Notes: generated from the sequence alone by a model not told the origin. DNA of 64,000 nt from Cryptomeria japonica (GCF_030272615.1 NC_081406.1:188278391-188342390), one strand, 5' to 3'; numbered from the stretch's first letter, positions 1-11,517 are shown. Numbers and translations: made by a program.

Positions 1-1243
1 TAGTTTTTCTCCCCTCCCCAACTCCAAGGAGAGAGAAGGGAGAGTCACTAGGGTTGATGGTTTTCACTTAGGAGAGACTTTGCATTCAAAAGAGGGGTTG
101 AAACCCACAAGATCCAATCCCACACAATGCAAGATTGGATTCTAAATGAGTTTCAAGGGTTAAGACATCAAGGATACCCTCTATTGTAAAGAATGTAGAT
201 AGAACGATTGAACTAGGAATGCATGTAAAGCAAGAAAGATTCGCTTATAAACAGAGATAGGGATATGAGATGAAGCTGCGGACCTAGAATTAGCAATAAA
301 ATGTCGAGACGGTGCTGTTCTGCAAATTTGAGCGAAAGTTGACGAGACGATGGCACCCGACGTGCACACGGTCCTCTGAAAAATCCGTGAAACGAAGAGG
401 GATCTGTTCGTCTCTGCACAAGGATTCCAGATCTTCAATTACAGCCGCATACCTGCAACCTACACATAGAAAAGAGAGGATGATTGGGGGGTTAGGGATG
501 AGGGGTTTTCCTTTAGGTCAAACCCCAGTTTTGGAATGAACCAAGAAATGAGAATGTTGTAAATGTAAATGTTTGTAATGTAAACAAGTACTGATACCTT
601 GTTGTAAGAATGTTTGTATTCTTACATGCGAAGGTGTAATGTATGTAGTATGTTGTATGTTGTATGTGGTCTCCTTTTCAATGGTTGAATCCTTGTCTTG
701 AATGCAACACTTAGCCTTGAATGGAGACTTAGAATGCTCAATTGCTTGAAGGAATGCTTGAATGCTTGAATGTTTGAATGTTTGCATGTTTGAATATCGC
801 TTCCGTGTCTTGTACACGTGTCCTTCCTTCTCCAAATGGGAGAGGAAATGTAGTTTATATATTTGTCAATTAGGGCTGATAGACTAATTTTCCTGACCTT
901 AGGCCGACCAGGAAACATTATTTTCCAGTTTGCAAACTTAAAGACCCGATGCCCACAAGAGACCGGGCCCAAAATAGGGCCAGGGACCAGGGCGCTGGGT
1001 GCCATGGTCCTGGGGGACCAGGGCACTGGGTGCCCTAGTCCTGAAGGACTAGGGGGCTGGGCACCATGGTCCCACCTCCTGGGACAGCAGGGTGCAAGGA
1101 GGATCAGGGCAGGGTGCAGAAAAATGCAGTTTTTGATGTCATGAACAAGTTTCGGGGTCTCCATTCAGGTTCCGTGTTGCATCGCCATTGTGAAGACCCA
1201 AATGCAGTCAAAATTGCAAGTGTCACAATTTTAGGATGCTACA
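1..1243 (-). repeat. R5 3' LTR, cut by the window edge
   Basis: Base 1 aligns with base 6622 of the other LTR and the repeat runs to 1243, where both copies end in gctaca. Over the first 540 aligned positions I counted about 28 differences by eye, roughly 5 percent, mostly transitions. The LTR holds short TGAATGTT-type repeats (about 749-795), a TATA box (854-861, minus) and a GC-rich block with repeated CCAGGG motifs (about 970-1100). Confidence 0.9.
854..861 (-). promoter_or_regulatory. TATA box in R5 3' LTR
   Basis: The minus strand reads TATATAAA at the same place as in the 5' LTR copy (7484-7491). The position inside the LTR and the conserved context fit an LTR core promoter. Function is inferred. 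Confidence 0.5.
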
Positions 1244-1257
1244 TTTAGCCCCCACTT
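1244..1257 (-). promoter_or_regulatory. R5 polypurine tract
   Basis: Directly inside the 3' LTR the minus strand reads AAGTGGGGGCTAAA, followed by the LTR start TGTAGC. A purine run at this place is the usual plus-strand primer of an LTR retrotransposon. Confidence 0.75.
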
Positions 1258-1983
1258 TAGCGGGAGTATAAGCGTACGCTCATACTTCCGGTAAAGTACA
1301 AGGAAACAACATTGAAAAACTTTCACCACGTCAAGGAGGCAAGATACACCAAGCCCCCAGTGGACTAAGGATCTTACAACTTCGATTGACAAAGTAAAAG
1401 GGAAGATCATGAGGGAGAACCATGACTGTTAGTAGTAAGGTGTCCTCACTATGAGTCATGCAAGAAAGATATCAAAAATTTTCAAGGCAAAGCTAAATTT
1501 GTCAAGAAATTTTCAAGTATCTTGAAAAGATATGGATGGGATGTATGCCCCCCTACGTTAAAGTGATCGCACATGCCTCACCGGGGGTGATTTCTTTAAG
1601 GTAGTGATACATATAAGAGATGAGAAAGGAGCACATTATCACAAGGATTTAGCCCCCAAGTGTGAGATAAGCCCAAGGATAATAGACACAAAACACAAAG
1701 CACAAGGTGACTTCGCTTTCCTCGGGGTCAGTATGCTGTATGATAATTCATGTATATCATATGTATGTATACATAATTGTTCTTCATTCCCCAATCAAGG
1801 AAGGTCACCTAGAAGAAGGGAACACATGTGTCTTTTGAGTCAACATGAGAGAGACCAAAAGAGATCTCAATGTTTTGCATCATCCTCAAGTAGACAACAC
1901 TAAGGACAACAAATAGAAGAATGAGAATAACACATAGAAGAAGTAACAAAAGAGAGGAGGAGAGAGTCTACTATGCTAATGAA
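1258..1983. other. R5 3' non-coding region
   Basis: This purine-rich stretch lies between the last R5 codon and the PPT. No frame with recognisable domains is seen on either strand, and the short frames are chance openings. Confidence 0.6.
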
Positions 1984-2337
1984 CTAGTCTAGCACGTCAT
2001 CTACCCCCCGATCTTGCTGATCAATATTTTGGGAAGGTAGGAAACACGCTAGAGGAGGAACATCCAACACAACAGATGGAGCTATCACAAGATCCAAACA
2101 AGGGCTATGTTCATACCCCAAGCCACGGTGTTCTTGTCTAGGAGCTAGGATAAGTGCTTTAGAAAATTCGTTAGATAGATGGTTATCAACATCAACATAT
2201 TCATATTCACTATCAGAATGAACAAGAGTAACATTTTCATCTATATCATCATCAAGATTTATAAAAATAGGATCTTTAACTCGCACCGGATCAAGACCAT
2301 CATGCACCTTATGTTTAGGAGATTTCGGCTCAATCAT
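1984..2337 (-). pseudogene. R5 polyprotein, C-terminal tail
   Basis: This acidic tail of 117 codons is in the same frame as the protease region upstream and is separated from it by one TAG (2341-2343). It has an Asp/Glu-rich segment and no domain that I recognise. The frame ends in TAG at 1984. Where an autonomous gypsy element would continue into reverse transcriptase, this frame stops, so the polymerase was lost or never present. Confidence 0.55.
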
Positions 2338-2340
2338 CGG

Positions 2341-3402
2341 CTAAGGAGAAAATGGAATAATATTGGCTGAAGGTGTTTTTGGGGATTGCAAAGTTTGAGA
2401 AGCAGCTACCTGAGCTCTAAGACGATGCTTTCGTCGGCGTTCACGTGCAGAATGATTCCGTCTAGTCTTAGTAGGAAGTTGAGAAGATTGAGGAGGAGGA
2501 ATGTTCTCATCCTTTTCACTTGGGTGTTTAGGTTGTGGTCTCTTAGGTTGAATAATAGGAGAAGAGGAAGGTCTCTTCTCTCCATAAGAGGAAGGAGGAG
2601 GAACTGCTCCATATAAGGGAGGAATATTTGGTTTAGGAAGGAGACCAAGTCCATCATGATGAGGGGGTATAGGTCTACTTTTAGAAAGTTTATTAGATAT
2701 AGGCATAGTCACATCCATAGGGATGGGTTGGGAATCTTCTTGAGGAAAGACATTAGTTTTATCTTTCAAAGGAAGAACTTCCTTCTCAAGAACGATAGGA
2801 ATGTCAAGTTTGGGTGTTCTAGGTTCACTTAGAGATAGGATCATATCTTTTTTCCACTTTTGATAAGATTTAAAAAGATGATCACTTCGTGGAGGAAGAG
2901 ATTGGAATTGTTTAGGCCAAAAATAATCAATAGGAACGCTAGAAGATCTTTCAGCTGGTTTAAAGAGACTATGATTGACAGTAACAACTTCACCATTATG
3001 GGTAAATTTCAAACACTTGTGAATAGGAGAAGCAATAGCTCTCATGGAAGATAGCCAAGGATAGCCTAGCTTCACACGAAATTGTTCGGATGATGGAATA
3101 ATAGAAAAGTCCACATCAAGGGATTTGTTATGGACCTCAATAGGTAATGTAATAGAACCAATTGCAGGAGAAGAAAATGCATCAAATAGTTTCACAACCA
3201 CATTTGTTTCCTCATAGATCACTTGATTCAATTGCAAAGTAAAAAGAAATTCTTCAGTAATGATATTAACCATACAAGAAGGATCAATAAACACTCCATG
3301 GCAAGGTGTATTCTTGACTTTTGCAACTATATATAAAGGACCATCAGGTGCCCTGATAGTTTCACTAGAATCAAAGGTGATGGAAGGTTCTTTAGGGATT
3401 TT
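2341..3402 (-). pseudogene. R5 retroviral-type aspartic protease region
   Basis: The frame continues from Gag after a TAG at 3403-3405. The conserved lead-in (PLYIVAKV, then GVFIDPSCMVN at about 3260-3300) matches the protease of plant gypsy elements in layout. The catalytic Asp is followed by Pro-Ser-Cys instead of the usual Ser/Thr-Gly or Gly-Gly, so activity is doubtful. The region downstream contains the hydrophobic LGYPWL segment typical of the second half of the fold. The remaining 200 residues are proline-rich and then basic. The family assignment is by eye. Confidence 0.65.
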
Positions 3403-3405
3403 CTG

Positions 3406-3786
3406 CTACTCCACAATGTTAATCACATTCGGAGTCACGGACACAAGATCATCAGGTGAGACAGAGGAATCAGTAGTATCGATCGCATTAGAGGTATAAG
3501 AAGGTAATGGATCAGTAAAAATCTGAAGATTTTGGTTAGGAGGAGCTACAGATGTGTTGCCTTTATCATTCACACCAGAAATAGAGATAGTATTATTATC
3601 AATCAAATCTTGAATTTTACCCTTTAAAGCAAAACATTTTTCAGTATCATGTCCAGGTTGACGATGAAATTGACAAAAAGATTTGTTATCAAAATAGGGT
3701 GAATTAATCTTTGCAGGATCTATTTGCCTTATAGGAGGAAGAGTAAGCACATTTTGTTCCAATAACTTATTCATAATACTATGCAA
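3406..3786 (-). pseudogene. R5 Gag C-terminal segment with zinc-knuckle-like motif
   Basis: This segment follows the main Gag block in the same frame after a single TAA (3787-3789). It carries FCQFHRQPGHDTEKC, a C-x2-H-x4-H-x4-C arrangement common after the Gag core of Tat/Athila-like elements, followed by a short amphipathic stretch ending in a DLIDN segment. It probably binds RNA. The TAA is the only thing that separates it from the Gag core, so it was once one protein, or is made by readthrough. Confidence 0.65.
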
Positions 3787-5415
3787 TTATTCATTCAAAG
3801 GAGTGAACTTTCTTTCTTTCTTGAAAAACTTAGAAATAGGAGGCACACCTGATGCCGCATTCACATTGTTGTTGATGATGTTTTCATTGAATTTAATGGA
3901 CTCTCTATTCGGTTTAAACTTCCCAAATGGTTGTTGACTACTATCACCCTTATCACTTGGAGCCATAGGACTTGCTTGTTCCATTTGACTCACAGTCAGT
4001 TGATAATTGTGAAGAGTTGCGCACAACTGTTGGAAAGAAGTAAACTCAGAAAATAGAAGTTTTTCTCTAATATCTTTTTGTAAATTAGAAATAAAGATTC
4101 TTTGAATATCATTGTCAGGCACTGGAAAAGAAATTTTAGCATACAAATGCTTATATCTACCAATGAAATCAGTCACTTTTTCTTTAACACCTTGTTTACA
4201 ATGCATTAAATCAATCAAAGTAACTTTAGGACTTATATTGTTTTGAAATTGTTGAATGAAAGCATTTGCAAGTTGTTCAAAAGAAGTAATAGAATAAGAA
4301 GGCAATGAGCAATACCATTGTAGGGCTTTATCTCTTAATGTTCTAGTAAACAGTTTTGCAAGCAACCTTTGGTCATAAGCAAAATCAGTACATATTGTTT
4401 GAAAGGTCTTAACATGTGTTAGAGGATCACCCTTACCATTATAAAGCTCCAAATGTGGAATTTCAACATGTTTAGGGGGGATAGCTCGAACAATGTCAAG
4501 AGAAAGTGGGCTCGCAACATCAAATGTGGGCACACTAAATTTAGATTCATTCATAGAGGCAATTTGTTGCTGTAAAGAAGAGACAGTTTGTGCAAGATTG
4601 TTAATGGTCGCTTCAGTCGAAGAGTTCATATTAGACGTGTTAGATTGTGATGGAGGTATTATGTTATGAAAAGAAGGTATTGATTGAGAGTAAGGTGGTG
4701 GGACACTATGATAGTTAGTCATAGGAGATGATTGGAAAGGAGGAACACTACAAGGAAGAATGGAATGGTTAAATGAATTGCCCCCTTGCGTCATGTTCAT
4801 TTGTGGAGATATAATAGGGACACTCATTGAAGGAATGAATGAAGAAGTTGGATTGAATGAAGGAAGAGGGTTGATTGAAGAAGAAGGATTGCCCCCATGA
4901 CTGGTGATCATAGGAGGAATGTCTTGTATTGAAGTAGTCATTATGTTTGATGTAAAAGTAGGTATACTAGCAATAGGAGTTGTCAAAGGAATAGAATGAT
5001 TAACTTGAGTAGGAGGTTGTGTATAACCTAAAGTTTCGGCACAAATTTTCATCGGCATCACATTCAAATCCACAATGTGTGCAATACCACGCAAAATATC
5101 AATTCCATTCTTATCACTTTGAACCATACGCTTTAGACCCTCAATTAATGAAAGAGCTTCACTATTGGGGTATTCTTGAGACATCCATTGTCGAAAATCA
5201 TCAAATTGGTTATCCAATTTTGAAAGTTGTTCTACAGAAACCTCATGGAGAGCTTCTTCATCATTAAGAGGATTAGAGGAATTACCCATGTCCTCGTTAA
5301 AAAGGCCATTCAAGTTAGGTTCCATCTCCTCGGTAATTACACCTTGGAAAGACTTAATTCTAAGGCTTCGCCTAACGGGAATAGTGTAAGTAGGACTTAT
5401 TGTTGTAAAACTCAT
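3787..5415 (-). CDS. gag: R5 Gag
   Basis: This is an open frame of 542 codons. The N-terminal third is acidic. Residues of about 150-280 form a Pro/Ser/Asn-rich linker. Residues of about 300-470 form a retrotransposon Gag core with the signature W-Y-C-S-L-P then F-E-Q-L-x-x-A-F-I-Q-Q-F, and a following helix-rich part. The start ATG is the first in the frame after a 1.2-kb leader. The product would form the cytoplasmic virus-like particle around element RNA. It is the longest uninterrupted frame in R5, and downstream domains remain in the same frame behind stop codons. Confidence 0.8.
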   Translation of the reverse strand: MSFTTISPTYTIPVRRSLRIKSFQGVITEEMEPNLNGLFNEDMGNSSNPLNDEEALHEVSVEQLSKLDNQFDDFRQWMSQEYPNSEALSLIEGLKRMVQSDKNGIDILRGIAHIVDLNVMPMKICAETLGYTQPPTQVNHSIPLTTPIASIPTFTSNIMTTSIQDIPPMITSHGGNPSSSINPLPSFNPTSSFIPSMSVPIISPQMNMTQGGNSFNHSILPCSVPPFQSSPMTNYHSVPPPYSQSIPSFHNIIPPSQSNTSNMNSSTEATINNLAQTVSSLQQQIASMNESKFSVPTFDVASPLSLDIVRAIPPKHVEIPHLELYNGKGDPLTHVKTFQTICTDFAYDQRLLAKLFTRTLRDKALQWYCSLPSYSITSFEQLANAFIQQFQNNISPKVTLIDLMHCKQGVKEKVTDFIGRYKHLYAKISFPVPDNDIQRIFISNLQKDIREKLLFSEFTSFQQLCATLHNYQLTVSQMEQASPMAPSDKGDSSQQPFGKFKPNRESIKFNENIINNNVNAASGVPPISKFFKKERKFTPLNE

Positions 5416-6580
5416 GCACTAAAGAGAGGGAGAGATTTTGAATTTTAGAGGTAGCAAATTTCAATAAAATCAGCCAATTGCCTAGATTTAAGCTGTTAAA
5501 TGCAATCAGGACAATCTCCCAAAATTTCGGAAAAAATGTCCGGGACCGTGGCGAACAGAGTGCACACGGTCCTCGCAACTTTTTTCAAAATTTTCAGGGA
5601 TGAAAGTAATGATGATTTTAAAGCTAATTTGAAAAAATTGAGTGATTTTACGATCTGTAGATAGGCCAAATTAAAGTTGCAATCTCAAAATTGAACCCTA
5701 ACAAGATTGTTGAAAAATGTAAAATTTGAATTTTGAAAAAGAGGGGGAAACTAAAATTTTGAATTTTATGATTTTAGAGGGAATGCTGAAAGCAATGCAA
5801 GTTTTGAAATTTAAAAGTTGACTCGATTTCATGCAAAATTCGAATTTGAAAGTGGAAATCAAGGTTGTTGCAATTAAACACTTAATTTCAAAAGTCACAA
5901 ATTGTAAAGATTTGAATAAAACACTAAAATTTCGAATGAATGCTAACACACTTTTCAGATTTAGGACTGTAAGAAACACAATTTTTATATGAATTTCAAT
6001 TTCAACAATTTTTGAATGATTAGAAGCCTCAATCCAAGCAATCACTAGACCAACTTTGACTTTAATTTTGAAAGTGTTAAAATTGATAAAATCAGCCAAA
6101 ATTCTGGATTTTAGCAGAAAAATACAATAAGATCTAGCTCCCGAAATTTCGGAAAAAATGTCGGGGACGATGGCGCTTAGGGTGCACACAGTCCTCACAA
6201 CTTTTTTCCAAATTTTCAGGGATGAAAGATATTGTGATTTTGTTGCGGAATCCAAAATTACAGCCGATTTGGAGGTGTTTTGATCAGTGAAATTATCAGT
6301 CAAAGGTTGAATCAAGAAGGTCTTAAAAATTAGGGTTTTGACATTTAACCACTTAATTTTCAGAATTAAAGCACAAATATGAATTGACAATTTGCAATAG
6401 AAGGGTAAATCTGAAACAAGCATTAACAATTAAACATTTCACAAGCTCAATTACTAAAAAGAAAATTTTAGGGTTTTTATGCAATTAGCCTCTAAAATTT
6501 GCAAAAGATCAAACATGGAAATGTAATTAAGGAAACAAAATTTTCAGATCTAACCATGAATAATCAGAATGAGGATGTTC
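5416..6580. other. R5 untranslated leader
   Basis: This AT-rich leader lies between the PBS and Gag. Two related blocks, near 5520-5590 and 6150-6220, repeat a segment with the core gcgcaccctaag or a similar sequence on one strand. The leader of R1 at 32000-32060 holds a diverged copy. No coding frame is convincing. Confidence 0.55.
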
Positions 6581-6595
6581 ACGTTGGGTTCACCA
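6581..6595 (-). promoter_or_regulatory. R5 primer binding site
   Basis: The minus strand reads TGGTGAACCCAACGT, three bases from the LTR end. R1 has the closely related TGGTGAACCCGGCGTCTT at the same spacing. It begins with TGG as expected for pairing with a tRNA 3' CCA. I cannot name the tRNA with confidence, and it is not the initiator Met type used by R4, R6, R8, R10 and R11. Confidence 0.7.
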
Positions 6596-6598
6596 AAA

Positions 6599-7873
6599 TG
6601 TAAATCGGAAAAATTGAACCCTAGTTGTTCTCCCCTCCCCAACTCCAAGGAGGGACAAGGGAGAGTCACTAGGGTTGATGGTTTTCACTTAGGAGAGACT
6701 TTACATTCAAAAGAGGGGTTGAAACCCACAAGATCCAATCCCACACAATGCAAGATTGGATTCTAAATGAGTTTCAAGGGTTAAGACATCAAGGATACCC
6801 TCTTTTGTAAAGAATGTAGATAGAAAGATTGAACTAGGAATGTATGTAAAGCAAGAAAGATTCGCTTATAAAGAGAGATAGGGATATGGGATGAAGCTAC
6901 GGACCTAGAATTAGCAGTAAAATGTTGAGACGGTGCTGTTCTGCAAAATTGAGCAAAAGTTGACGGGACGATGGCGCCCGGCGTGCACACGGTCCTCCGA
7001 AAAATCCGCGAAATGAAGGGGGATCTGTTCGTCTCTGCACAAGGATTCCAGATCTTCAATTACAGCCACGTACCTGCAACCTACGCACAGAAAAGAGAGG
7101 ATGATTGGGGGGTTAGGGATGAGGGGTTTGCCTTTAGGTCAAACCCCGGTTTTGGAATTAACCAAGAAATGAGAATGCTATAAATGTAAATGTTTGTAAT
7201 GTAAACAAGTACTGATACCTTGTTGTAAGAATGTTTGTATTCTTACATGCGAAGATGTAATGTATGTAGTATGTTGTATGTTGTATGTTGTATGTGATCT
7301 CCTCTTCAATGGTTGAATCCTTGTCTTGAATGCAACACTTAGCCTTGAATGGAGACTTAGAATGCTCAATTACTTGAAGGAATGCTTGAATGCTTGAATG
7401 TTTGAATGTTTGAATGTTTGAATATCACTTCCGCGTCTTGTACACATATGTCCTTCCTTCTCCAAATGGGAGAGGAAATGTAGTTTATATATTTGTCAAT
7501 TAGGGCTGATAGACTGATTTTCCCGACCTTAGGTCGACCAGGAAACATTATTTTCCAATTTGCAAACTTAAAGACCCGATGCCCACAAGAGACCGGGCCC
7601 AAAATAGGGCCAGGGACCAGGGCGCTGGGCACCATGGTCTTGGGGGACCAGGGCGTTGGGCGCCCTAGTCCTGAAGGACTAGGGGGCTGGGAGCCATGGT
7701 CCCACCTCCCGGGACAGCAAGGTGCAAGGAGGATCGGGCCAGGGTGCAGAAAAATGCAGTTTTTGATGTCATGAACAAGTTTCGGGGTCTCCATTCAGGT
7801 TCCGTGTTGCATTGCCATCGTGAAGACCCAAATGCAGTCGAAATTGCAAGTGTCACAATTTTAGGACGCTACA
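6599..7873 (-). repeat. R5 5' LTR, complete
   Basis: The repeat is 1,275 bp, starts TGTAAA and ends GCTACA on the plus strand (TGTAGC to TTTACA on the sense strand). It is a direct repeat of 1-1243. It contains the TATA box at 7484-7491 and the GC-rich repeated block at about 7600-7740. Confidence 0.92.
7484..7491 (-). promoter_or_regulatory. TATA box in R5 5' LTR
   Basis: The minus strand reads TATATAAA and is conserved in both LTRs of R5. It would start the genomic RNA of R5 some 30 bases further along the minus strand. Inferred from position and sequence only. Confidence 0.55.
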
Positions 7874-9626
7874 ACTTCCACCTATTATCAATATGCAAGT
7901 GAAGTTCATTTGGAAGTGACTTTACTTGTTCCAATGGAGCTAACCGAAACTTTAGAATTGTGTAGATGATAGCTTCTTCAATTTGCCTCTTCTTGTCATT
8001 ATTTCTAGTTTCATACTTGACATATCTAAATGAACCAAATCTGCCATATTCTTTCAGATTGGCACAGAAGTTTTCAACACTATGTATATTTTTCTTCTTG
8101 CTCTTGACAATCTGGAATTTGTTTGCATCTTCAGATTTTGTATCACTAGACTCTTTTGCCAAAATGAGTCTCCGAGTAGATTTCTTGTATGTCTTTTTTA
8201 CCTTGGGAGCACTAACACTCTTTTGTTTTGTACTCGGTGATGCTGCAGATGCTCTTGTGTTAGGTCTCTTTGTTGGAGGAGTTGGTAGGGCCTTTGAAGT
8301 GTCCTGTTTCTTTCTTTTTAACACTTTACCCTTAGGCAGTTCGGTGCTCATTTTTATAGCTGCCTCTTGAGCTTCTGATTCCTCTTCGGTGATGGCAAGA
8401 GTGCCTTTGATAGGTGTGGAGGAATAATCTTCTCTGAATTTCTCCATTAACACCTTTATCATCTTTGTTGCTTTTCTTGTAGCTTTGGGTACTACAATAT
8501 TCATTTTTACCTTTTCCTTCACTTCTTCATAGGTTCCATACCTCAGCTCAGTAGCATGCCTTGGTAATGTAAGAAATGCATCAATTTGCTATTGTGTGAT
8601 CTCAAAGTCAATCTCGTAACCCATTGGTGACAAGGACTGAGTCCTTGGTTCCACAACATTCACATAACAGTAATCAGTATCTACCTCAAAGCATATATCA
8701 TCTTTATATTTCTCCACTAGCTGGGGTGGAATTCGGTGCCTGTTGTGCATTTTCTCTTGAAATTTACTGAAGTAATCATCATTTATATCATTGAAATTAT
8801 CTCCTAACTTCTTGATGAAGTCATTAATCTGATGGGTGATTGGTTGGTGTAGCTCCCAAACTACTTTACCGACTGATGGAAAGAATTTTTTAAAGTAGAA
8901 AAACATGCATACAAGAAGTGAACCAAACTTTAGAGTATTAGTTGAGTTGTTCTTCTTCGGCTTCCTGATTGTATTCAGATTCTCAAACAGATTCTTTAGT
9001 AACACCTCACATAAGTCAACTGCTGCACAGGGTACATTGTTTTCCCTTGCCGATTGGAAGAAACAATAACCAATTACTCTAATAGAAAACTTAAGTTCTG
9101 CATCAGTGACATTGCTCAGTTTCAATCCTCTGTAATCTGATTCCACTCCGGTTAAATTGATCAATTCCTTTTGTGATATCATCTTCTGAGCTTGGGCATG
9201 ATCATAAATAGGATAACCGGTGATCACATGAATGATTTCCTTGGTGATTTTAAATGGTTGCTCTTCTAGCCACATGAAATCATCATGAACTCTGCTCAAA
9301 ACAAACTTGACCCATTGGGGCTTGAACACACGAGGATAGGTTAGGGCTTCAGTTAATCCCTTGATTTTGATGGGTTCATACTTGTCGTTTAATACACCAT
9401 TGGTACATAATTCATCATAGGTGTCTCTGATTACAACATGACTGAGTTCTTCAACATGACATTTGGTGAAGAATCTCACATCTTCGATTTAACAATACTT
9501 TGTCTAGGATGAGTGAAAAGGCAATTTTGTCATCCGGTTCGGAGGTGACTTTAGGAGTCAAAGAGTATTTCAGTGAGGGCTTCTCTACATTCTTAACAAC
9601 AATGGGATCTTGGATCTTGGGCACCA
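7874..9626 (-). pseudogene. R4 ORF2, truncated by R5
   Basis: The likely start is ATG at 9626 (MVPKIQDPIVV). A one-base frame change near 9480 leads into a 296-codon frame, which ends at 8589. A further frame (7869-8522) is basic and rich in Lys, Ser and Thr. The N-terminal domain shares with R6, R8, R10 and R11 the motifs VLSRVH, ITKE followed by a hydrophobic stretch and TG, a valine-asparagine-rich NVTD segment and FGSLLVCMF. The KYKDDICF block before the basic region is also shared. The C-terminal coiled coil of the family is missing because R5 inserted here. Function unknown. R4 is the most diverged of the five copies together with R6. Confidence 0.75.
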
Positions 9627-10176
9627 TTGAAGATTTCAGATAAAAACTAGTAAAGAGTCCTTAGGGTTTCAGAATTTCAAATGACAGATGCTTTATACTT
9701 AGCCAATAATGGCAATAAGATTGGTAAACAAGCCTAACAATATGTTGAGATTTGATGTAAATACCTTGGATTTGCTTTGAATGAGGTTTTGATCACCTTG
9801 GAATCGCTTGCTCTTCTCTCTCGAAAACTTGGTAAGTGTAAATGACCACGAAAATGCTTTTAAGTACATAAAATACCTTATTGGGCTCCATGCGGGTTAG
9901 GTCAAAAACATTAAATGCACTTGGTTCCTCTTTAACTGATTTACTCTCTTTTTTGGTTTTAACTGAGTAACTAAGCTTCCTTCATTTACCAACTTGACAG
10001 GTTTCTTGTCTTCACCGACTTGACAGGTTTCCTGTAAAGTGCTTCAAAAAATTTGATAGAACTTCAAACTTACTAATACATCTTAACTATGCAGATTTTG
10101 AATTTAGTACATAATAGAATAGGAACTGTTATGATTTTCACCTTCAGAGAATGTATTCCCTTCATACCTTTATCAA
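9627..10176. other. R4 spacer between ORF1 and ORF2
   Basis: No coding frame is supported. It is AT-rich, as are the ORF1 to ORF2 spacers of R8, R10 and R11. Confidence 0.5.
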
Positions 10177-11517
10177 TTAATTTGGAATAGGTGCACCTAA
10201 CTCGGTAGGTAAGGTGCTTTCTTCATTAGACACAACTTCCTTCTTTTTCCAAATCATCTGTAATTTCTCTTTTATTTCTTCAGTGTCTTTTCTAGGTTGA
10301 TCTCTGCAATCTCCAACCAAGTGTCCAACTTTGTGACAATGAAAACATGCCATACCAGGATTTCTCCATGATCTTCAGTTGTTCATTCCAAACCTTATAA
10401 AATAGTTGGCACTAATATGTCCATATCTTCCACAACATTCACACCATATCCTTGTATTGTAATCCCATGGTACTGCTTCATATTGTCGGTAAGGATCTGT
10501 GTAAGTTCAGTAACCTCTAGTATTTTCTTGTTGTCCAGACCACATGTAGTTCTTTTGCTTAAACCAACACTTCTCAGTACTATGTCCATATCTATTGCAG
10601 TTTCTACAAAACCCTTTGAATTTTGCCTTCTGATAATTATTAACAAACTTTTTCCTACATTGATTAGATGTGTGACCATATTTATTGCAATTGTAGCAAT
10701 AACCTTTGAACTTATTGACATTCGGTTGCTTACCTTTTCTGATTTGGTATATGTTGGCAGTGTGACCTTGATTTCCACAGTAGTTGCAAATAGGCTTCTT
10801 TCTTTTGATTTTATTCCTGTTTCCAGCTTGCTTTGATGATTCTCCTCTCTCGGTAGTATGAATTCCTTTCTCAGTAGAGTCTTTTCCTTTGTAACCAAGT
10901 CCTGCATCTCTGTTGGGTCTTCTTGTATTCAGTTGCTCATCCAACATCTTTGATGCTTCATAACTCTTCTTTAGTGTTTCTTTGGATTTCTTCTCTATTT
11001 CAAGTTCATCTGTCAACCTTGATACTTCAAGTCTCAATGCTTGGTTCTCATCATTCTTCAGAATTGCTTCATGATGTGCATAACCTAGTTGATTTGATAG
11101 GTTTTGTTGAATTCTAGTCAACCTTGTGATTTCATCATTTTTATCAGATACTAAGACTTCAAGTTGTTGAGTCATCTATGTGCTGAAATGTTCATGTTCT
11201 CTTTTCATTGCTTTTAGTTGATCAGCCAAAGCTTTGTTCTTTTCTTTCAATACCTTAATCATTTCTTCAGTCTCTTTAGATATACTGTTCTCAGATGATG
11301 TCTCAATTAGTTCCACTAACTCTTGAGAGTCCTACAAATCATCAGATAATCTTCTTGTTACTTTCAGAGATTTTTGCATTTGCCTTTGCATATCTGCAAT
11401 CACTTGATTAGCATGATCCAGCTCTTCTTGCAGATACACAATCCTTCAAGATTGTTTATAGCCTTCCACTGATAAGATCTTTCTCTTTAGGTAGTTAAAC
11501 ACTTTTCCAAGATTGAA
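10177..11517 (-). pseudogene. R4 ORF1: Gag-like coiled coil plus CCHC knuckles
   Basis: One frame runs from just inside the PBS to TAA at 10177, with some in-frame stops and small shifts near its ends. The start codon is not resolved. About 180 residues of heptad-rich coiled coil (for example LRLEVSRLTDELEIEKK) are followed by a basic linker and five knuckle motifs. These are CNYCGNQGHTANIY (last Cys changed to Tyr), CYNCNKYGHTSNQC, CRNCNRYGHSTEKC, a fourth with CECCGRYGH in a shifted frame, and CFHCHKVGHLVGDC. It lacks the WF-type Gag core of gypsy elements. By layout it is probably the element's RNA-binding structural protein. Confidence 0.75.

Larger units (their letters stand above)
1..7873 (-). 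mobile_element. R5: gypsy-like LTR retrotransposon with gag and protease but no polymerase
   Basis: Two direct repeats (1-1243 and 6599-7873) flank an internal region read on the minus strand. A PPT abuts the 3' LTR and a PBS lies 3 bases inside the 5' LTR. One long reading frame carries Gag, a zinc-knuckle-like motif and a protease-like region. No reverse transcriptase, RNase H or integrase motif is seen. The first 23 bases or so of the left LTR are outside the window. The right end interrupts ORF2 of R4 at 7874, so R5 inserted into R4. The expected TSD is acttc (7874-7878), but its left partner cannot be checked. Elements with gag and no pol are known in plants as TR-GAG or LARD-type elements and need an autonomous partner. 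Confidence 0.88.

Noticed and set aside
863-1144. Open frame of 93 codons in the R5 LTR, repeated at 7493-7774
   Set aside because: It is open in both LTRs only because they are copies; it runs through the GC-rich repeats and has no start context or domain.
7966-8370. Plus-strand hydrophobic frame of 134 codons that looks like a membrane protein
   Set aside because: It is the complement of R4 ORF2, whose minus-strand frame aligns with four other copies.
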